Part shown: one piece after another, positions 1-5,585 of the stretch
Layout of the letters: the number at the start of each line of letters is the position of its first letter
Numbering within the stretch: the stretch's first letter is position 1
Assembly: GCA_003972855.1 (NCBI GenBank)
Contig: QOAS01000024.1
Span: forward strand, 1 to 6,326
DNA: 6,326 bases
Direction: 5' to 3'
DNA from: Gammaproteobacteria bacterium
Lineage (GTDB): Bacteria > Aquificota > Aquificia > Aquificales > QOAS01
Program-made: the position numbers and the translations under genes
Notes under the pieces: model-generated
What the model saw: the letters and a program-made list of their open reading frames with translations, nothing else
The model's database searches: none
What the model was told of the DNA's origin: nothing

Positions 1-279
1 AAACCCGAATGGGAAGTGAGAACCAGAAGGGTTGGTGGTGCTACCTACCAAGTTCCCGTAGAAGTTCCCGAAAGAAGACAAATATCTCTTGCCCTTAAGT
101 GGATTGTAGAAGCCGCAAGGGAGCGCTTTATAAGTGACGGTAAGAAAAACAAAATGGAATACAAACTAAAGCAGGAATTAATAGACGCTATAAACGGCAA
201 AGGTGGTGCCATAAAGAGAAAGGAAGAAACCCACCGTATGGCGGAAGCCAACAAAGTTTTCTCCCACTTCAGGTGGTAA
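1..279 (+). CDS. rpsG: 30S ribosomal protein S7, C-terminal part (5' end outside window)
   Basis: The reading frame is open from base 1 (first codon AAA, Lys) and gives 92 residues ending in a TAA stop. S7 binds the 3' major domain of 16S rRNA, nucleates assembly of the 30S head and lies near the E site. The identifying stretch is VRTRRVGGATYQVPVEV near the start of the fragment, followed by the helix-rich ERRQISLALKWIVEAAR and the C-terminal HRMAEANKVFSHFRW, all typical of bacterial S7. The family is about 156 aa long, so roughly the last 60% is present. The gene is truncated only by the window edge and is not broken. It is followed by fusA, the classic str-operon order, but a terminator-like hairpin begins in its last codons. 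Identification is secure. Confidence 0.97.
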   Translation, partial: KPEWEVRTRRVGGATYQVPVEVPERRQISLALKWIVEAARERFISDGKKNKMEYKLKQELIDAINGKGGAIKRKEETHRMAEANKVFSHFRW

Positions 280-300
280 TTCAATGGATTCCACCTTTTT
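271..300 (+). terminator. Rho-independent-type terminator overlapping the rpsG stop codon
   Basis: AGGTGG (271-276) pairs with CCACCT (291-296). After a single bulged T (277), AAT (278-280) pairs with ATT (288-290), leaving a 7-nt loop (281-287). TTTT follows at once, then GTTT. The stem begins in the final Arg-Trp codons of rpsG and includes the TAA stop in the bulge and upper stem. It would separate rpsG from fusA or attenuate read-through. Translating ribosomes reaching the stop codon would mask the 5' arm, so termination might depend on translation; that part is inference. Confidence 0.6.
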
Positions 301-319
301 GTTTCCCCCTTTATCAACC

Positions 320-361
320 TTAAAAGTTTTATCAAACCAAAATTTAAAACCTTTGGGGAGG
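320..361 (+). promoter_or_regulatory. Candidate fusA promoter and strong Shine-Dalgarno
   Basis: TTAAAA (320-325) and TTTAAA (343-348) are separated by 17 bp, and each matches the sigma-70 consensus at 4 of 6 positions. They lie downstream of the rpsG terminator, so a separate fusA promoter is plausible but weak on sequence alone. The Shine-Dalgarno is clear: GGAGG at 357-361, 6 nt before the fusA ATG. It is one of only two good ribosome-binding sites in the window. Confidence 0.4.
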
Positions 362-367
362 TAAAAA

Positions 368-2470
368 ATGGCAAGGCAAGTTCCCATAGAGCATCTTAGA
401 AACATAGGTATCGTTGCCCACATTGACGCGGGAAAAACTACTACCACCGAAAGGATTTTGTATTACACCGGAAAAACCTACAAGATTGGAGAGGTTCACG
501 ACGGTGCCGCAACTATGGACTGGATGCCCCAAGAGAAAGAGAGGGGTATCACCATAACCGCCGCTACCACCGCAACCTATTGGGATAAAGACGGTATAAG
601 ATACCAAATCAACATTATTGATACTCCCGGTCACGTTGACTTTGCGGTTGAAGTTGTCCGTTCTATGAAAGTTCTTGACGGAATTGTATTCATCCTCTCC
701 GCGGTTGAGGGAGTTCAGCCCCAATCCGAAGCAAACTGGAGATGGGCGGACAAATTCGGAAAACCGAGAATCATCTTCATCAACAAAATGGACCGTCTTG
801 GAGCGGACTTCTTCAGGGTTCTTGAAGAGGTTGAAAAGAAACTCACCATAAAGCCGGTTGCAATTCAAATACCGGTGGGAGCGGAAGACAGGTTTGAGGG
901 AGTTATAGACCTCTTTGAAATGAAAGAAATAATCTGGCTGGAAGAAACCCTCGGAGCCAAATACGAATACAGGGAAATAAGACCCGAACTAAGGGAACAG
1001 GCGGAAGAATGGCGCGAAAAGATGATAGAGGCTATCGTGGAAACCGATGAAGCCCTAATGGAAAAATACTTAGAGGGAGAAGAGATTTCCAATGAAGAAC
1101 TCAAAAAGGCTTTGAGAAAGGCAACCATAGAGCGTCAATTGGTTCCCGTATTGTGCGGTTCCGCGTTTAAAAATAAAGGTGTTCAGCCATTGTTGGACGC
1201 GGTTGTAGACTACCTACCTTCGCCGATAGACCTACCTCCTATAAAAGGAATTAACCCCAAAACCGGCGAAGAAGTTATTATCAAACCCTTGGACGATGAA
1301 CCTTTTGTCGCATATGTGTTCAAAATAATGGCGGACCCCTATGCGGGACAACTTACCTATATAAGGGTATTCTCCGGACACGCCAAAGCGGGAACTTATG
1401 TTTACAACGCGACCAGGGATAAAAAGGAGAGACTGGCAAGGTTCTACCTGATGCACGCCAACCACAGGTCGGAAGTTCCCGAAGTTAACGCGGGAGATAT
1501 CGTTGCGGTTGTGGGATTGGACGCCGCAACCGGAGATACCTTGTCCGACGAAAAACACCCCGTAGTTTTAGAAAAATTGGAATTCCCCGAACCCGTTATC
1601 TCTATGGCTATAGAACCCAAGACCAAGAAAGACCAAGAGAAACTCTCCGAGGTTCTCAACAAACTTATGAAGGAAGACCCCACCTTTAAGGCAACCGTAG
1701 ACCCCGAAACCGGACAAACCCTAATCCACGGAATGGGTGAGCTTCACCTTGAAATTATGGTTGACCGTATGAAGAGGGAATACAACATTGACGTGACAAT
1801 GGGTAAACCCCAAGTTGCCTATAGGGAAACCATTAAAGTTCCCGTTAAAAACGTTGAAGGAAAATACATCAGACAGTCCGGTGGTAGGGGTCAATACGGT
1901 CACGTTGTTATAGACCTTGAACCCTTACCCAGAGGTAAAGGATTTGAATTTGAAGACGCAATAGTGGGTGGTATCATTCCCAAAGAGTTCATTCCTTCCG
2001 TTGAAAAGGGTATAAGACAAGTCCTTGAAAGCGGAGTTTTGGCGGGTTATCCCATTGTGGACGTTAAGGTTAGACTCCACAACGGTTCTTACCACGAGGT
2101 TGACTCTTCCGATATCGCATTCCAAATAGCGGCACAAATAGCGTTTAAAGAAGCCTTCAAAAAAGCCCAACCCGTTCTGCTTGAACCCATAATGGAAGTT
2201 GAAGTGGAAGTTCCCGAAGAATACATGGGTGCGGTTATCGGAGACCTCAACTCCAGAAGGGGTAAAATCCTCGGAACCGAGAAAAAAGGACAAATCGTTA
2301 CCATAAAAGCCCACGTTCCCTTGGCGGAAATGTTCGGATATGCAACCTCCCTAAGGTCTCTAACCCAAGGTAGGGGAACATTCCAAATGACCTTCTCCCA
2401 CTACGAGGAAGTTCCCAAAAACATCCAAGAGCAAATAATTGGCGAAAGAATGAAGGAAAAACAAGAGTAA
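368..2470 (+). CDS. fusA: Elongation factor G (translocase)
   Basis: A 700-aa GTPase that drives mRNA-tRNA translocation and, with ribosome recycling factor, splits ribosomes; it is cytosolic. The GTPase motifs are complete: P-loop AHIDAGKT (17-24), switch I end RGITI (59-63), switch II DTPGH (85-89), NKMD (139-142) and GSA (264-266). Domain II begins near residue 310. Domain III includes GMGELHLEI (455-463). The domain IV tip loop GSYHEVDSSDIAF (573-585) reaches the decoding centre, and domain V includes GDLNSRRGKI (625-634). The length is normal and every motif is canonical EF-G1, not the paralogue EF-G2. The start is fixed by GGAGG 6 nt upstream and by the conserved N terminus MARQVPIEHLRNIGIVAHID. 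It follows rpsG, but tuf, its usual downstream partner, is absent here. Confidence 0.99.
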   Translation: MARQVPIEHLRNIGIVAHIDAGKTTTTERILYYTGKTYKIGEVHDGAATMDWMPQEKERGITITAATTATYWDKDGIRYQINIIDTPGHVDFAVEVVRSMKVLDGIVFILSAVEGVQPQSEANWRWADKFGKPRIIFINKMDRLGADFFRVLEEVEKKLTIKPVAIQIPVGAEDRFEGVIDLFEMKEIIWLEETLGAKYEYREIRPELREQAEEWREKMIEAIVETDEALMEKYLEGEEISNEELKKALRKATIERQLVPVLCGSAFKNKGVQPLLDAVVDYLPSPIDLPPIKGINPKTGEEVIIKPLDDEPFVAYVFKIMADPYAGQLTYIRVFSGHAKAGTYVYNATRDKKERLARFYLMHANHRSEVPEVNAGDIVAVVGLDAATGDTLSDEKHPVVLEKLEFPEPVISMAIEPKTKKDQEKLSEVLNKLMKEDPTFKATVDPETGQTLIHGMGELHLEIMVDRMKREYNIDVTMGKPQVAYRETIKVPVKNVEGKYIRQSGGRGQYGHVVIDLEPLPRGKGFEFEDAIVGGIIPKEFIPSVEKGIRQVLESGVLAGYPIVDVKVRLHNGSYHEVDSSDIAFQIAAQIAFKEAFKKAQPVLLEPIMEVEVEVPEEYMGAVIGDLNSRRGKILGTEKKGQIVTIKAHVPLAEMFGYATSLRSLTQGRGTFQMTFSHYEEVPKNIQEQIIGERMKEKQE

Positions 2471-2492
2471 ATACCTTTTTCCCTTATTCCTT

Positions 2493-2556
2493 TATCGGTT
2501 TTTCCTTATAAAGTAGATAGAACCCTTAAAGCGTCACTATATTTTTAAAACCGATA
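2493..2556. repeat. 10-bp inverted repeat flanking the promoter region of the DUF2202 gene
   Basis: TATCGGTTTT (2493-2502) and AAAACCGATA (2547-2556) are perfect inverted copies with a 44-bp spacer. The right arm ends on the A of the ATG start codon. A further copy of the left-arm core, TATCGGT, lies inside the coding sequence at 2593-2599, exactly 100 bp from the first. The arms bracket the putative promoter, so an operator is possible; chance cannot be excluded in AT-rich DNA. Confidence 0.4.
2514..2543 (+). promoter_or_regulatory. Candidate promoter for the DUF2202 gene, giving a near-leaderless mRNA
   Basis: TATATT (2538-2543) is a 5/6 match to the -10 consensus. TAGATA (2514-2519), 18 bp upstream, matches TTGACA at 4 of 6. 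Initiation about 7 nt after the -10 box would start the transcript near 2550, some 5-6 nt before the ATG at 2556. No Shine-Dalgarno precedes that ATG, which agrees with a leaderless start. Sequence-based inference only. Confidence 0.4.
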
Positions 2557-3218
2557 TGGTTAAAAGAAATTTGCTCGGTTTGATATTTTCCCTATCGGTG
2601 TTTCCTTTGTTCGGATTTCCTTTCAACCCTCCTTGTGCTACCGCTGGAAAACCCTACGGTATTTATTACATAGAAAGTTTGCCTAAGAAAAAACTAACCC
2701 CCCAAGAGATAGAAACCTTGCTGTATATGAGAGAAGAGGAGAAACTGGCAAGGGATGTTTACCTAACCCTCTACCAAAAATGGGGACTTCCCGTATTTAG
2801 AAACATAGTCCGTTCGGAGCAAAGACATATGGACATTATGGGTGCTTTAATAAAGAAATACGGACTTGAAGACCCCGTTACCGACAAAATAGGTGTTTTT
2901 AAAAACAAACATCTCCAAAGTTTATACACCAAATTGGTAGCCCAAGGTGAAAAATCGGTGGTTGAAGCCCTAAAGGTGGGAGCAACTATAGAAGAAGTGG
3001 ACATTGAGGACTTAAAAAGGGCTATTGCGGAAACCGACAATGAGGATTTAAAAATTGCCTATGCCAACTTAATGAAAGGTTCAAGAAACCACTTAAGGGC
3101 GTTTACTCGGGTTCTCCGCAGGTGGGGTTACCAATACACACCCCAATACCTATCCGCGGAGGAGTATGAAAAGATAATCTCCACCCCTATGGAGAGAGAT
3201 TTCCGTCCCCAACCTTAG
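2556..3218 (+). CDS. Exported ferritin-like DUF2202 domain protein
   Basis: A 220-aa protein with an N-terminal signal-like segment (residues 3-30: Lys-Arg, then a hydrophobic run LLGLIFSLSVFPLFGF, with likely cleavage near the Ala residues at 28-30). It should act outside the cytoplasmic membrane. Residues 47-207 fit the DUF2202 family, a four-helix ferritin-like fold: EEEKLARDVY (60-69), SEQRHMD (87-93) with an E-x-x-H pair, IEEVDIEDL (145-153), and NHLRAF (178-183). Glu62, Glu88, His91, Glu147 and His179 are candidate metal ligands. No enzymatic role is established for the family; oxidation or metal-storage chemistry is a guess from the fold. The ATG at 2556 is chosen because the signal peptide begins there, although no Shine-Dalgarno precedes it. 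Its stop codon overlaps the convergent bioC stop by 4 bp. Confidence 0.85.
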   Translation: MVKRNLLGLIFSLSVFPLFGFPFNPPCATAGKPYGIYYIESLPKKKLTPQEIETLLYMREEEKLARDVYLTLYQKWGLPVFRNIVRSEQRHMDIMGALIKKYGLEDPVTDKIGVFKNKHLQSLYTKLVAQGEKSVVEALKVGATIEEVDIEDLKRAIAETDNEDLKIAYANLMKGSRNHLRAFTRVLRRWGYQYTPQYLSAEEYEKIISTPMERDFRPQP

Positions 3219-3249
3219 AGGGTTTTTAGTGCGAATAAAACCCTAAAGG
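3213..3249. terminator. Hairpin at the convergent DUF2202/bioC junction
   Basis: AGGGTTTT (3219-3226) pairs with AAAACCCT (3237-3244), with a 10-nt loop. CCTT (3213-3216) pairs with AAGG (3246-3249) after a small internal loop. It straddles both stop codons and lies partly in the bioC 3' coding end. For the plus-strand transcript a run of six T follows at 3255-3260, about 6 nt after the stem, so it may terminate the DUF2202 mRNA. On the minus strand no T-tract follows, so it is at most an mRNA 3'-end stabiliser for bioC. Confidence 0.45.
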
Positions 3250-3892
3250 AGTAGTTTTTTACCAAATGCGGATTTTTTAAAATTTCAAAAGCGGAGAGGG
3301 TTTTATTGGGGTTAAATCCCGTTCCCGTTTTCTTAAAAAATAGGAGAAATTCCTTCCCCCTAAAGGGGATTTCTATTTCCTCGGTAAACCACCTTTGGGG
3401 TTTAACCATTTCCAAAATGTCTTCCTCACAAGGGAAGGGAAAACCTATTCCCTCCAAAGAACCCCTGACGGGAACGGAAAAGAAAAACCCCTTTTTGGAA
3501 ACCCTTAAAAATTCTCCCAAAGCCCTCTTGTAATCGCACCAATGCAGGACAAAGTTTGAAGCTACCCAATCTACCGAACGGTTTTTCAGGGGTAAGTTTT
3601 CAATATTGCAGGTAAATGCCCGCCTTACGGCGGGGTTTTCCTTTAAAGAAAGGAAAGATAAATCGCAAACGAAAACCTTATTGCAAATCTCCAAAAGTCT
3701 TTCCGTTAAAAGTCCTACCCCCGCGCCGGCGTCTAAAACGATTTCTCCCTTGTTTATAAAACTTCCGAAGTTTTTTAAGAGAATATTTCCCGCTTCCCTT
3801 TGGGGGATAGCCCAATTTTTATAACTGGCAAAGGCTTTTGAAAATCTTTTCCCAATCTCTTCGGGTGAAATGTTTCGGGAAGTGTCCACCAT
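3215..3892 (-). CDS. bioC: Malonyl-ACP O-methyltransferase BioC
   Basis: A 225-aa class I SAM-dependent methyltransferase. BioC methylates malonyl-ACP so that fatty-acid synthesis can elongate it to pimeloyl-ACP methyl ester for biotin. Visible motifs: the N-terminal BioC signature KRFSKAFASYKNWAIPQRE (15-33), SAM motif I VLDAGAGVG (52-60), acidic residue Asp77 at the end of strand 2, and DWVASNFVLHWCDY (108-121), which matches the family's D-x-V-x-SN-x-x-x-QW-C-D pattern with His for Gln. FKKTGTGF (186-193) is also typical. The start is forced: an in-frame TAA lies three codons upstream of the ATG, and beyond the GTG at codon 2 no ATG, GTG or TTG occurs before motif I. The first 74 bp therefore overlap bioH in another frame. 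No Shine-Dalgarno is visible, so translation is probably coupled to bioH. Confidence 0.88.
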   Translation of the reverse strand: MVDTSRNISPEEIGKRFSKAFASYKNWAIPQREAGNILLKNFGSFINKGEIVLDAGAGVGLLTERLLEICNKVFVCDLSFLSLKENPAVRRAFTCNIENLPLKNRSVDWVASNFVLHWCDYKRALGEFLRVSKKGFFFSVPVRGSLEGIGFPFPCEEDILEMVKPQRWFTEEIEIPFRGKEFLLFFKKTGTGFNPNKTLSAFEILKNPHLVKNYSFRVLFALKTL

Positions 3893-4445
3893 CGTAGGTT
3901 ATAAGTTTCAAAGCGGGGTTTAATTTTAGCATCTTTTTGGCTTCTCTGTAGGGGGTTATGGGGTCTTTCCTCCCGTGGAGGATAACGGTTGGAATATTTA
4001 AACCCCTTAGGGGTTCCGATATATCGGTTTGCACAAACTCCTTTAGCAGTTTTACCGCTTTTTCCTCGGAAGGTAGTTCATCTCCGCATATGGATTCTCC
4101 CCAAACGGTTTTTCTAAATTCCTTTAACTTCCTTTCAAAGTTTTCCTCCAGCTCCCTAAAAAAACTTTCTATGTATTGTTCTTTCCAAGCCTTTCCGAAG
4201 TGGGGGGTTGCACCTATTAAAACCAACCCTTTGGGGGGATTTTTTAAACTTGCCAAAACCGCAATGGTTGCCCCTAAAGACCAACCCACTACTAAGGCGT
4301 CCTTATCAATTTTTTCCGCCACCTTTTGGGTTTCCCTTTTTAGGCTTTCTTCCTCAAGGCGGTGGTGAATAACTTTTCCTATTTCCTCCAAAGTTTGGAA
4401 GACTTTAGGGCAGAAACCCCAACCGTGAATTGTTAGGACTCTCAT
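3819..4445 (-). CDS. bioH: Pimeloyl-[ACP] methyl ester esterase BioH-like alpha/beta hydrolase
   Basis: A 208-aa alpha/beta hydrolase. The complete triad is visible: nucleophile Ser56 in GWSLGA (54-59), Asp161 in HGRKDPITP (157-165) and His188 in GGHFP (186-190). The oxyanion-side motif HGWG (7-10) opens the protein, and GWSLG is the pattern known from E. coli BioH. The direct neighbourhood with bioC supports the role: BioH removes the methyl group that BioC adds, releasing pimeloyl-ACP for BioF. At 208 aa it is shorter than E. coli BioH (256 aa), with a reduced lid region (about 82-145). Hydrolases in this family are hard to separate by sequence alone, so the specific function rests on context. 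It heads a two-gene unit. There is no Shine-Dalgarno; a TATAAA -10-like box lies 9 nt before the ATG. Confidence 0.8.
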   Translation of the reverse strand: MRVLTIHGWGFCPKVFQTLEEIGKVIHHRLEEESLKRETQKVAEKIDKDALVVGWSLGATIAVLASLKNPPKGLVLIGATPHFGKAWKEQYIESFFRELEENFERKLKEFRKTVWGESICGDELPSEEKAVKLLKEFVQTDISEPLRGLNIPTVILHGRKDPITPYREAKKMLKLNPALKLITYDGGHFPKHFTRRDWEKIFKSLCQL

Positions 4446-4454
4446 CGCAAACGC

Positions 4455-4462
4455 TTTATAAT
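4455..4462. promoter_or_regulatory. Overlapping divergent -10 elements between bioH and the lipoprotein gene
   Basis: TTTATAAT contains a perfect TATAAT on the plus strand (4457-4462, 10 nt before the lipoprotein ATG) and TATAAA on the minus strand (4460 to 4455, 9 nt before the bioH ATG). Initiation about 7 nt downstream of each would leave leaders of only 2-4 nt. Each -35 region would fall inside the opposite gene; no good TTGACA match is present there (best on the plus strand: TTAGGA, 4433-4438). Neither start codon has a Shine-Dalgarno. Confidence 0.5.
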
Positions 4463-4472
4463 TTTCTACAAA

Positions 4473-4952
4473 ATGTATTTGCGGTTTTTATTGGGAAGTT
4501 TTTTAGCGGGTTCTTTAATAGGAATAATCTCTTGCGGTAGCCCCGCGGAAAGGACTTGTTCGGACGAAAAGGTTGTAAAAACTTTAAAGGCGGGACTTTT
4601 CGGGAAGGATTTAATAACCGCACTTATTTTGGGGGAAAAATATATAGAGAAAAAATACGGTTTTTCGGAAGAAGAGCTTAAAAATATCTACAGCGGTTTA
4701 AAGAAAATCCGTTCCGAAGAAGAGGCGGTAAACTTTATCAATAATAAATTGGGAGACAAAATAAGATTTTTGGGTTTGACCTTAGCGGAAGATTTTCCTT
4801 ACAAGAAAAAGACTTACCACTGCAGGGGCATTTTCCGAGTTCTAAACAAGGAAAAGTATTCCATTGAATACAAGGTTAGAGAGGTAAAAACGGGGAAATA
4901 CGAGGTAAAAATAGAAAGGGTAACCATTTTAGATGCGAAGGTTTTCCATTGA
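4473..4952 (+). CDS. Small predicted lipoprotein, function unknown
   Basis: A 159-aa protein I do not recognise. Its N terminus is a lipoprotein signal: MYLRF, then a hydrophobic stretch (6-20) ending in the lipobox IISC with Cys21 as the lipidation site, followed by Gly22 (not Asp, so outer-membrane sorting or surface retention is possible). The mature part is Lys/Glu-rich. Cys29 and Cys117 (in YHCRGIF) could form a disulfide. The C-terminal pattern YHCRGIF, then YSIEYKVREV and YEVKIERV (roughly 115-151) looks like a small beta-sheet module seen in many uncharacterised exported proteins; this is a loose resemblance. The ATG at 4473 is supported by the signal peptide but has no Shine-Dalgarno. 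The 3' end overlaps the convergent acyltransferase gene by 24 bp. Confidence 0.75.
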   Translation: MYLRFLLGSFLAGSLIGIISCGSPAERTCSDEKVVKTLKAGLFGKDLITALILGEKYIEKKYGFSEEELKNIYSGLKKIRSEEEAVNFINNKLGDKIRFLGLTLAEDFPYKKKTYHCRGIFRVLNKEKYSIEYKVREVKTGKYEVKIERVTILDAKVFH

Positions 4953-5582
4953 GAGTAGTTCTTTTTCTAACTTTTCCCTGTAAAGGGGAAAGGCGGTTTT
5001 ATCTTCAACCCAAATGGGGTTTCCCAATTTTATTTTTATCTCCGCAAAGGGAAAGGGAACTAAAAATCTGTCCCAAGTTGGGAGGTGCAAACCTTTAACC
5101 TCTATCCTTACGGGGTATATGGGTCTTTTGGAAAACCAACTGGCGTAGAGAATTCCGTCCTTTACCTTGCAACAGGGTCCTTTGGGTCCATCAACGGTAA
5201 TGGCCACCAAATAACCGTTACCGAGCAGTTTTATTATTTCCCGAAGGGCTTTGGAACCTCCCTTATACCTACCCTCATCGGTTGAGCCTCTGACAACTTT
5301 GTAGCCTAACCTTTCCAAAACCTTAGCGATAATTTCCCCGTCCGCGTGCAAGCTTACAACCGTTGCCAATTTTTTCCGATATGCCCCGTAAAGGGTTAAA
5401 GGCAAAAGTTCGCCGTGGTAAAGGGCTATAAGGGCGGGTCTATTTCTATCAACCTCGTTCCAAAAGCTGTCGTCAAACCGCAGAGAAAACCTTAGAAGTT
5501 TCAAAACTTGTGTTATCGGAAGGTTTAAACCTATCAGTGTTTTTCTCAAATAAGGTCTTACCGCTTTGGGGTCTAAACCCAT
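4929..5582 (-). CDS. DUF374-type lysophospholipid acyltransferase family protein
   Basis: A 217-aa member of the LPLAT acyltransferase superfamily, most like the DUF374 group. It probably transfers an acyl chain in membrane lipid or lipid-A-type synthesis; the exact substrate is not evident. Blocks seen: the catalytic-type His56 in LYHGELLPL (54-62), where the usual H-x4-D is replaced by H-x4-P as is common in DUF374 proteins; RGSTDEGRYKGGSKALREI (98-116); and ITVDGPKGP (128-136) followed by VKDGILYAS (140-148), the donor/acceptor-pocket block. The length is normal for DUF374. A hydrophobic N-terminal stretch (16-30) suggests membrane association. The start is well fixed by GGAG 6 nt upstream, embedded in the end of the preceding ArgA-like gene, 3 bp away. 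The two are surely cotranscribed. Confidence 0.85.
   Translation of the reverse strand: MGLDPKAVRPYLRKTLIGLNLPITQVLKLLRFSLRFDDSFWNEVDRNRPALIALYHGELLPLTLYGAYRKKLATVVSLHADGEIIAKVLERLGYKVVRGSTDEGRYKGGSKALREIIKLLGNGYLVAITVDGPKGPCCKVKDGILYASWFSKRPIYPVRIEVKGLHLPTWDRFLVPFPFAEIKIKLGNPIWVEDKTAFPLYREKLEKELLSMENLRI
4971..4992 (+). terminator. Possible terminator hairpin downstream of the lipoprotein gene
   Basis: CTTTTCCC (4971-4978) pairs with GGGGAAAG (4985-4992; one T-G pair) around a 6-nt loop, about 19 nt after the lipoprotein stop codon. GCGG then TTTT follows, so the U-tract is short and displaced. It lies inside the oppositely oriented acyltransferase coding region, so it may simply reflect codons. 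Confidence 0.3.
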
Positions 5583-5585
5583 TTT

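Noticed and set aside
178..868. Long reverse-strand ORFs opposite rpsG and fusA
   Set aside because: They are frame shadows of strongly conserved plus-strand genes, with no family resemblance.
61..2222. Recurrent GAAGTTCCCGAA-like string (near 61, 1471 and 2209)
   Set aside because: It encodes Glu-Val-Pro-Glu in frame each time within rpsG and fusA; explained by codon preference rather than a DNA repeat.
3306..4368. Plus-strand ORFs of 72-136 codons opposite bioC and bioH
   Set aside because: They overlap complete, motif-bearing genes on the other strand and show Ser/Phe/Lys-rich, low-complexity translations typical of antisense frames.
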